In this document: in pieces, positions 55,310 through 64,000 of the stretch
Layout of the letters: every line of letters begins with the position of its first letter
Numbering within the stretch: position 1 is the first letter of the stretch
From: Sycobia sp. Sy_11
Lineage: Eukaryota > Arthropoda > Insecta > Hymenoptera > Epichrysomallidae
DNA length: 64,000 bases
Assembly: GCA_018907035.1 (NCBI GenBank)
Contig: JACCIC010000343.1
Span: 165,818 to 229,817, forward strand
Direction: 5' to 3'
Notes under the pieces: model-generated
What the model was told of the DNA's origin: nothing
The model's input: the letters and a program-made list of their open reading frames with translations, nothing else
The model's database searches: none
Made by a program: the position numbers and the translations under genes

Positions 55310-58300
55310 CTAGCAGTCCTGTACAGGGAAGCCACTCCTGTATTTTTCTGAGTAGGCTAAACGCGTGGGGCGCTAGCAGTCCTGTAGACGGAAGCCACTC
55401 CTGTATTTTTCTGATTAGGCTAAACGGGTGGGGCGCTAGCAGTCCTCTACACGGAAGCCACTCCACTAATTCTCTTAGCAGGTTAAACGGTTGGGACTCT
55501 AGCAGTCCTGTACACGGAAGCCACCCCTATATTTTTCTGATTAGGCTAGACGGATGGGGCGCTAACAGTCCTGTACACGGAAGCCACCCCTATATTTTTC
55601 TGATTAGGCGAAACGGGTGGGACTCTAACAGTCCTGTACACGGAAGCCATTCCGCTGCTTTTTCTGAGTAGGCTAAACGGGTGGGACTCTAGCAGTCCTT
55701 TACACGGAAGCCACTCCGTTGTTTTTTCCGAGTAGGCTAAACGGGTGGAGCGCTAGCAGTCCTGTACAGTGAAGCCACTCCGCTGATTTTTCTGAATAGG
55801 CTAAACGGGTGGGGCGCTAGCAGTCCTGTACAGGGAAGCCACTCCGATGATTTTTCTGAATAGGCTAAACGGTTGGAGCGCTAGCAGTCTTGTACAGGGA
55901 AGCCACTCCTGTATTTTTCTGAGTAGGCTAACGGGTGGGGCGCTAGCAGTCCTGTACACGAAGCCACTCCGCTGATTTTTCCGAGTAGGCTAAACGGGTG
56001 GGACTCTAGCAGTCCTGTACACGGAAGCCACTCCGCTGATTTTTCTGAGTAGGCTAAACGGGTGGGACTCTAGCAGTCCTGTACACGGAAGCCACTCCGC
56101 TGTTTTTTCTGAGTAGGCTAAACGGGTGGGACCCTAGCAGTCCTGTACGCGGAAGCCACTCCGCTGATTTTTCTGAATAGGCTAAACGGGTGGGACTCTA
56201 GCAGTCCTGTACGCGGAAGCCACTCCGCTGATTGTTCTGAGTAGGCTAAACGGGTGGGACTCTAGCAGTCCTGTACACGGATACTATTCCACTAGCTCTT
56301 CTGCGTAGGCTAAACGGGTGCGACTCTAACAGTCCTGTACACGGAAGCCACTCCGCTGATTGTTCTGAGTAGGTGAAACGGGTGGGCCTCTAACAGTCCT
56401 GTACACGGAAACCACTCCGCTGATTTTTCCGAGTAGGCTAAACGGGTGGGACCCTAGCAGTCCTGTACGCGGAAGCCACTCCGCTGATTTTTCTGATTAG
56501 GCTAAACGGGTGGGACTCTAGCAGTCCTGTACACGGAAGCCACTCCGCTGATTTTTCTGAATAGGCTATACGGGTGGGACTCTAGCAGTCCTGTACACGG
56601 AAGCCACTCCGCTGATTTTTCTGAATAGGCTAAACGGGTGGGGCGCTAGCAGTCCTGTACAGGGAAGCCACTCCTGTATTTTTCTGAGTATGCTAAACGG
56701 GTGCGGCGCTAGCAGTCCTGTACACGGAAGCCACTTCTATATTTTTCTGAATAGGCTAAACGGGTGGTACTCTAGCAGTCCTGTACACCGAAACCACCCC
56801 TATATTTTTCTGATCAGGCTAAACGGGTGGGGCGCTAGCATTCCTCTACACGGAAGCTACTCCACTAGCTCTTCTGCGTAGGCTAAACGGGTGCGACTCT
56901 AACAGTCCTGTACAGGGAAGCCACTCCTGTATTTTTCTGAGTAGGCTAAACGGGTGGGCGCTAGCAGTCCTGTACAGGGAAGCCACTCCTGTATTTTTCT
57001 GAGTAGGCTAAACGCGTGGGGCGCTAGCAGTCCTGTAGACGGAAGCCACTCCTGTATTTTTCTGATTAGGCTAAACGGGTGGGGCGCTAGCAGTCCTCTA
57101 CACGGAAGCCACTCCACTAATTCTCTTAGCAGGTTAAACGGTTGGGACTCTAGCAGTCCTGTACACGGAAGCCACCCCTATATTTTTCTGATTAGGCTAG
57201 ACGGATGGGGCGCTAACAGTCCTGTACACGGAAGCCACCCCTATATTTTTCTGATTAGGCGAAACGGGTGGGACTCTAACAGTCCTGTACACGGAAGCCA
57301 TTCCGCTGCTTTTTCTGAGTAGGCTAAACGGGTGGGACTCTAGCAGTCCTGTACACGGAAGCCACTCCGTTGTTTTTTCCGAGTAGGCTAAACGGGTGGA
57401 GCGCTAGCAGTCCTGTACAGTGAAGCCACTCCGCTGATTTTTCTGAATAGGCTAAACGGGTGGGGCGCTAGCAGTCCTGTACAGGGAAGCCACTCCGATG
57501 ATTTTTCTGAATAGGCTAAACGGTTGGAGCGCTAGCAGTCTTGTACAGGGAAGCCACTCCTGTATTTTTCTGAGTAGGCTAAACGGGTGGGGCGCTAGCA
57601 GTCCTGTACACGGAAGCCACTCCGCTGATTTTTCCGAGTAGGCTAAACGGGTGGGACTCTAGCAGTCCTGTACACGGAAGCCACTCCGCTGATTTTTCTG
57701 AGTAGGCTAAACGGGTGGGACTCTAGCAGTCCTGTACACGGAAGCCACTCCGCTGTTTTTTCTGAGTAGGCTAAACGGGTGGGACCCTAGCAGTCCTGTA
57801 CGCGGAAGCCACTCCGCTGATTTTTCTGAATAGGCTAAACGGGTGGGACTCTAGCAGTCCTGTACGCGGAAGCCACTCCGCTGATTGTTCTGAGTAGGCT
57901 AAACGGGTGGGACTCTAGCAGTCCTGTACACGGATACTATTCCACTAGCTCTTCTGCGTAGGCTAAACGGGTGCGACTCTAACAGTCCTGTACACGGAAG
58001 CCACTCCGCTGATTGTTCTGAGTAGGTGAAACGGGTGGGACTCTAACAGTCCTGTACACGGAAACCACTCCGCTGATTTTTCCGAGTAGGCTAAACGGGT
58101 GGGACCCTAGCAGTCCTGTACGCGGAAGCCACTCCGCTGATTTTTCTGAATAGGCTATACGGGTGGGACTCTAGCAGTCCTGTACACGGAAGCCACTCCG
58201 CTGATTTTTCTGAATAGGCTAAACGGGTGGGGCGCTAGCAGTCCTGTACAGGGAAGCCACTCCTGTATTTTTCTGAGTATGCTAAACGGGTGCGGCGCTA

Positions 58301-58530
58301 GCAGTCCTGTACACGGAAGCCACTTCTATATTTTTCTGAATAGGCTAAACGGGTGGTACTCTAGCAGTCCTGTACACCGAAACCACCCCTATATTTTTCT
58401 GATCAGGCTAAACGGGTGGGGCGCTAGCATTCCTCTACACGGAAGCTACTCCACTAGCTCTTCTGCGTAGGCTAAACGGGTGCGACTCTAACAGTCCTGT
58501 ACAGGGAAGCCACTCCTGTATTTTTCTGAG
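55310..58530 (+). repeat. Tandem duplication of a ~1.65-kb block of the array
   Basis: Blocks of about 26 units are repeated in the same order of subtypes. Marker variants at 55501 and 57152 are 1651 bp apart. Later markers (56564 and 58153) are 1589 bp apart, because one unit is missing in the second block. Confidence 0.85.
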
Positions 58531-58919
58531 TAGGCTCAACGGGTGGGGCGCTAGCAGTCCTGTACGCGGAAGCCACTCCGCTGTTTTTTCTGAATAGGCT
58601 AAACGGGTGGGGCGCTAGCAGTCCTGTACAGGGAAGCCACTCCGCTGATTTTTCTGAATAGGCTAAACGGGTGGAGCGCTAGCAGTCCTGTAAAGGGAAG
58701 CCACTCCTGTATCTTTCTGAGTAGGCTAAACGGGTGGGGCGCTAGCATTCCTCTACACGGAAGCTACTCCACTAGCTCTTCTGCGTAGGCTAAACGGGTG
58801 GGACCCTAGCAGTCCTGTACACGGAAGCCACTCCGCTGTTTTTTCTGAGTAGGCTAAACGGGTGGGACCCTAGCAGTCCTGTACGCGGAAGCCACTCCGC
58901 TGGTTTTTCCGAGTAGGCT

Positions 58920-59870
58920 AAACGGGTGGGACCCTAGCAGTCCTGTACGCGGAAGCCACTCCGCTGATTTTTCTGAATAGGCTAAACGGGTGGGACTCTA
59001 GCAGTCCTGTACGCGGAAGCCACTCCGCTGATTGTTCTTAGTAGGCTAAACGGGTGGGACTCTAGCAGTCCTGTACACGGAAACTACTCCACTAGCTCTT
59101 CTGCGTAGGCTAAACGGGTGCGACTCTAACAGTCCTGTACACGGAAGCCACTCCTGTATTTTTCCGAGTAGGCTCAACGGGTGGGGCGCTAGCAGTCCTG
59201 TACACGGAAGCCACTCGGCTGACTTTTCCGAGTAGGCTAAACGGGTGGGACTCTAGCAGTCCTGTACGCGGAAGCCACTCCGCTGATTGTTCTGAATAGG
59301 CTAAACGGGTGGGGCGCTAGCAGTCCTGTACAGGGAAGCCACTCCTGTATTTTTCTGAGTAGGCTAAACGGGTGGGGCGCTAGCAGTCCTGTACACGGAA
59401 GCCACTTCGATATTTTTCTGAATAGGCTCAACGGGTGGTACTCTAGCAATCCTGTACACCGAAACCACCCCTATATTTTTCTGAGTAGGCTAAACGCGTG
59501 GGGCGATAGCAGTCCTGTACACGGAAGCCACTCCTGTATTTTTCTGATTAGGCTAAACGGGTGGGACCCTAGCAGTCCTGTACGCGGAAGCCACTCCGCT
59601 GATTTTTCTGAATAGGCTAAACGGGTGGGACTCTAGCAGTCCTGTACGCGGAAGCCACTCCGCTGATTGTTCTTAGTAGGCTAAACGGGTGGGACTCTAG
59701 CAGTCCTGTACACGGAAACTACTCCACTAGGTCTTCTGCGTAGGCTAAACGGGTGCGACTCTAACAGTCCTGTACACGGAAGCCACTCCTGTATTTTTCC
59801 GAGTAGGCTCAACGGGTGGGGCGCTAGCAGTCCTGTACACGGAAGCCACTCCGCTGATTTTTCCGAGTAG
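58920..59870 (+). repeat. Duplication of a ~640-bp block of the array
   Basis: An ordered run of subtypes (CCCTAGCAG, GATTGTTCTTAG, CTACTCCACTAG, TTTTCCGAGTAGGCTCAACG) at 58921-59230 recurs at about 59563-59870. Confidence 0.75.
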
Positions 59871-61339
59871 GCTAAACGGGTGGGACTCTAGCAGTCCTGT
59901 ACGCGGAAGCCACTCCGCTGATTGTTCTGAATAGGCTAAACGGGTGGGGCGCTAGCAGTCCTGTACGCGGAAGCCACTCCGCTGATTGTTCTTAGTAGGC
60001 TAAACGGGTGGGACTCTAGCAGTCCTGTACACGGAAACTACTCCACTAGCTCTTCTGCGTAGGCTAAACGGGTGGGGCGCTAGCAGTCCTGTACACGGAA
60101 GCCACTCCGCTGATTTTTCCGAGTAGGCTAAACGGGTGGGACTCTAGCAGTCCTGTACACGGAAACTACTCCACTAGCTCTTCTGCGTAGGCTAAACGGG
60201 TGCGACTCTAACAGTCCTGTACACGGAAGCCACTCCTGTATTTTTCCGAGTAGGCTCAACGGGTGGGGCGCTAGCAGTCCTGTACACGGAAGCCACTCCG
60301 CTGATTTTTCCGAGTAGGCTAAACGGGTGGGACTCTAGCAGTCCTGTACGCGGAAGCCACTCCGCTGATTGTTCTGAATAGGCTAAACGGGTGGGGCGCT
60401 CGCAGTCCTGTACAGGGAAGCCACTCCTGTATTTTTCTGAGTAGGCTAAACGGGTGGGGCGCTAGCAGTCCTGTACACGGAAGCCACTTCTATATTTTTC
60501 TGAATAGGCTTAACGGGTGGTACTCTAGCAGTCCTGTACACCGAAACCACCCCTATATTTTTCTGAGTAGGCTAAACGCGTGGGGCGATAGCAGTCCAGT
60601 ACACGGAAGCCACTCCTGTATTTTTCTGATTAGGCTAAACGGGTGGGGCGCTAGCAGTCCTCTACACGTAAGCCACTCCTGTATCTTTCTGTGTAGGCTA
60701 AATGTGTGGGACCCTAGCAGTCCTGTACGCGGAAGCCACTCCTGTATCTTTCTGTGTAGGCTAAACGGGTGGGGCGCTAGCAGTCCTGTACACGGAAGCC
60801 AGTTCTATATTTTTCTGAGTAGGCTAAACGCGTGGGGCGCTAGCAGTCCTGTAGACGGAAGCCACTCCTGTATTTTTCTGATTAGGCTAAACGGGTGGGG
60901 CGCTAGCAGTCCTCTACACGGAAGCCACTCCACTAATTCTCTTAGCAGGTTAAACGGTTGGGACTCTAGCAGTCCTGTACACGGAAGCCACCCCTATATT
61001 TTTCTGATTAGGCTAGACGGATGGGGCGCTAACAGTCCTGTACACGGAAGCCACCCCTATATTTTTCTGATTAGGCGAAACGGGTGGGACTCTAACAGTC
61101 CTGTACACGGAACCCATTCCGCTGCTTTTTCTGAGTAGGCTAAACGGGTGGGACTCTAGCAGTCCTGTACACGGAAGCCACTCCGCTGATTGTTCTGAGT
61201 AGGCGAAACGGGTGGGACTCTAACAGTCCTGTACACGGAAGCCATTCCGCTGCTTTTTCTGAGTAGGCTAAACGGGTGGGACTCTAGCAGTCCTGTACAC
61301 GGAAGCCACTCCGCTGATTTTTCTGAGTAGGCTAAACGG

Positions 61340-61970
61340 GTGGGACTCTAGCAGTCCTGTACACGGAAACTACTCCACTAGCTCTTCTGTGTAGGCTAAA
61401 CGGGTGCGACTCTAACAGTCCTGTACGCGGAAGCCACTCCGCTGATTGTTCTGAGTAGGCTAAACGGGTGGGACTCTAGCAGTCCTGTACACGGAAACTA
61501 CTCCACTAGCTCTTCTGCGTAGGCTAAACGGGTGCGACTCTAACAGTCCTGTACACGGAAGCCACTCCGCTGATTGTTCTGAGTAGGCGAAACGGGTGGG
61601 ACTCTAACAGTCCTGTACACGGAAGCCACTCCGCTGATTTTTCTGAGTAGGCTAAACGGGTGGGACTCTAGCAGTCCTGTACACGGAAACTACTCCACTA
61701 GCTCTTCTGTGTAGGCTAAACGGGTGCGACTCTAACAGTCCTGTACGCGGAAGCCACTCCGCTGATTGTTCTGAGTAGGCTAAACGGGTGGGACTCTAGC
61801 AGTCCTGTACACGGAAACTACTCCACTAGCTCTTCTGCGTAGGCTAAACGGGTGCGACTCTAACAGTCCTGTACACGGAAGCCACTCCGCTGATTGTTCT
61901 GAGTAGGCGAAACGGGTGGGACTCTAACAGTCCTGTACACGGAAGCCACTCCGCTGATTTTTCTGAGTAG
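61340..61970 (+). repeat. Tandem duplication of a 320-bp (five-unit) block
   Basis: The rare variant TTCTGTGTAGGCTAAACG occurs at 61386 and 61706, 320 bp (5 x 64) apart, with the same neighbours. The two blocks look almost identical. Confidence 0.85.
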
Positions 61971-64000
61971 GCTAAACGGGTGGGACTCTAGCAGTCCTGT
62001 ACACGGAAGCCACTCCGCTGATTTTTCTGAATAGGCTAAACGGGTGGGGCGCTAGCAGTCCTGTACAGGGAAGCCACTCCTGTATTTTTCTGAGTAGGCT
62101 AAACGGGTGGGGCGCTAGCAGTCCTGTACACGGAAGCCACTTCTATATTTTTCTGAATAGGCTAAACGGGTGGTACTCTAGCAGTCCTGTACACCGAAAC
62201 CACCCCTATATTTTTCTGAGTAGGCTAAACGCGTGGGGCGATAGCAGTCCTGTACACGGAAGCCACTCCTGTATTTTTCTGATTAGGCTAAACGGGTGGG
62301 GCGCTAGCAGTCCTCTACACGGAACCCACTACACTATTTCTCTTAGCAGGCTAAACGGGTGGGACCCTAGCAGTCCTGTACGCGGAAGCCACTCCGCTGA
62401 TTTTTCTGAATAGGCTAAACGGGTGGGGCGCTAGCAGTCCTGTACACGGAAACCATTTCTATATTTTTCTGAGTAGGCTAAACGCGTGGTACTCTAGCAG
62501 TCCTGTATACGGCAGCCATTCATATATTTTTCTGATTAGGCTAAACGGGTGGGGCGCTAGCAGTCCTATACACGGAATCCACTCCGCTGTTTTTTCTGAG
62601 TAGGCTAAACTGGTGGGACTCTAGCAGTCCTGTACACCGAAACTACCCCTATATTTTTCTGATCAGGGTAAACGGGTGGGGCGCTAGCAGCCCTCTACAC
62701 GGAAGCTACTCCACTAGCTCTTCTGCGTAGGCTAAATGGGTGCGACTCTAACAGTCCTGTAGACGGAAGCCACTCCGCTGTTTTTTCTGAGCAGGCTAAA
62801 CGGGTGGGACACTAGCAGTCCTGTACACGGAAGCCACTCCGCTGATTTTTCTGAGTAGGGTAAACGGGTGGGACTCTAGCAGTCCTGTACACGGAAGCCA
62901 CTGCGCTGTTTTTTCTGAGCAGGCTAAACGGGTGGGACACTAGCAGTCCTGTACACGGAAGCCACTCCGCTGATTTTTCTGAATAGGCTAAACGGGTTGG
63001 GCGCTAGCAGTCCTGTACACGGAAGCCACTCCGCTGATTTCCCGAGTAGGCTAAACGGGTGGTACTCTAGCAGTCCTGTACACGGCAGCCATTCCTATAT
63101 TTTTCTGATTAGGCTAAACGGGTGGGGCGCTAGCAGTCCTCTACACGGAACCCACTACACTATTTCTCTTAGCAGGCTAAACGGGTGGGAATCTAGCAGT
63201 ACTGTACACAGAAGCCACTCCGCTAATTTTTTTGAGTAGGCTAAACGGGTGGGACTCTAGCTGTCCTGTACACGGAAGCTACTCCACTAGCTCTTCTGAG
63301 TAGGCTAAACGGGTGGGACTCTAACAGTCCTGTACACGGAAACTACTCCACTAGCTCTTCTGCGTAGGCTAAACGGGTGCGACTCTAACAGTCCTGTACA
63401 CGGAAGCCACTCCGCTGTTTTTTCTGAGGAGGCTAAACGGGTGGGACTCTAGCAGTCCTGTACACGGAAGCCTCTCCGCTGTTTTTTCTGAGCAGGCTAA
63501 ACGGGTGGGGCTCTAGCAGTCCTGTACACGGAAGCCACTCCGCTGATTTTTCTGAATAGGCTAAACGGGTGGAGCGCTAGCAGTCCTGTACAGGAAAGCC
63601 ACTCCTGTATTTTTCTGAGTAGGCTAAACGGGTGGGGTGCTAGCAGTCCTGTACACGGAAGCCACTCCGCTGATTTTTCTGAGTAGGCTAAACGGGTGGG
63701 ACTCTAGCAGTCCTGTACACGGAAGCCACTCCGCTGATTTTTCTGAATAGGCTAAACGGGTGGGGCGCTAGCAATCCTGTACACGGAAGCCACTCCGCTG
63801 ATTTTTCTGAGTAGGCTAAACGGGTGGGACTCTAGCAGTCCTGTACACGGAAGCCACTCCGCTGATTTTTCTGAGTAGGCTAAACGGGTGGGACTCTAGC
63901 AATCCTGTACACGGAAGCCACTCCGCTGATTTTTCTGAGTAGGCTAAACGGGTGGGACTCTAGCAGTCCTGTACACGGAAGCCACTCCGCTGATTTTTTC

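Larger units (their letters stand above)
54250..64000 (+). repeat. 63/64-bp tandem repeat array
   Basis: About 9.75 kb, roughly 150 units, continuing past the right edge. Common core: AGTAGGCTAAACGGGTGGG, then ACTCTAGCAGTCCTGTACAC, then GGAAGCCACTCCGCTGATTT and TTCTG. Measured spacing is 64 bp for CCGCTGATTTTT units and 63 bp for CCTGTATTTTT units. Other subtypes have CTACTCCACTAGCTCTTCTG or GGGGCGCTAGC instead of GGGACTCTAGC. Units are more GC-rich than the rest of the window. Open frames inside it change frame with unit length and occur on both strands, so they are not taken as genes. Confidence 0.96.

Noticed and set aside
54773..63239. Open frames of 60-151 codons in the tandem array (repeated SSPVHGSH- and WLPCTGLLAP-like peptides, both strands)
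   Set aside because: They follow from 63-bp units keeping frame. 64-bp units break them, they occur on both strands, and no start, stop or splice context is conserved.
54250..64000. CRISPR-like appearance of the array
   Set aside because: There are no unique spacers between constant repeats. The entire 63/64-bp unit is repeated, the sequence is eukaryotic, and no cas genes are present.

Overview
The window is a gene-poor, AT-rich eukaryotic nuclear sequence. It looks like an insect, most likely hymenopteran (inferred from the mix of an R1-clade LINE, mariners, copia, BEL/Pao and Penelope elements with dense (AT)n, (CT)n and (AC)n microsatellites; no species-diagnostic gene was identified). 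Only one stretch looks like an ordinary host protein-coding exon (17381-17711, ending in a GTAAGT donor). Nearly everything else that can be recognised is transposable-element (TE) debris, microsatellite or tandem repeat.

Layout. 1-2085: AT-rich sequence with (GA)n, (CT)n and (AT)n tracts. 2086-8482: Helitron-like non-autonomous elements (hairpin plus CTAG 3' ends) with internal 60-bp repeats; two are arranged head to head around a dead copia fragment (5225-5690). 9409-11060: a small TIR element and related fragments, plus a Penelope tail. 10465-14605: inverted arms around an R1-clade LINE (11337-14171) lying between two (AC)n tracts. 16900-17711: GC-rich 5' region and exon of an unidentified gene, followed by a fold-back element (17861-19051). 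19300-24290: AT-rich repeats, a tRNA-like sequence, a 102-bp perfect palindrome and another fold-back element. 25340-26670: truncated Penelope-like element and a deleted mariner. 27260-27640: GC-rich pocket with CRE-like sites. 28369-30790: BEL/Pao integrase fragment and dead copia on the minus strand. 33872-35120: mariner with both TIRs inside (TA)n. 35500-36850: Helitron fragment and a Penelope copy with a 5' inversion. 37279-42671: nearly complete but inactivated copia element with two LTRs and two tRNA-derived SINEs nested in it. 44993-46228: near-complete mariner. 46324-47396: rearranged Penelope pieces abutting a Mutator-like transposase fragment. 48800-49984: further Helitron copy. 50280-50692: N-terminal fragment of a third mariner. 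54250-64000: tandem array of a 63/64-bp repeat, about 150 units, running off the right edge.

The most interesting points are: (i) the array has a well-formed TATA/Inr/DPE core promoter about 420 bp upstream, pointing into it, so it may be a transcribed repeat locus; (ii) four Penelope tails carry a 40-nt hammerhead-ribozyme-like motif with an almost non-existent stem III, and one rearranged copy breaks within a few bases of its predicted cleavage site; (iii) the Helitron-like family combines canonical 3' ends with an internal fold-back minisatellite; (iv) several insertions have a recognisable related unoccupied copy nearby. All alignments were made by eye. Identities are approximate and boundaries may be off by some bases.
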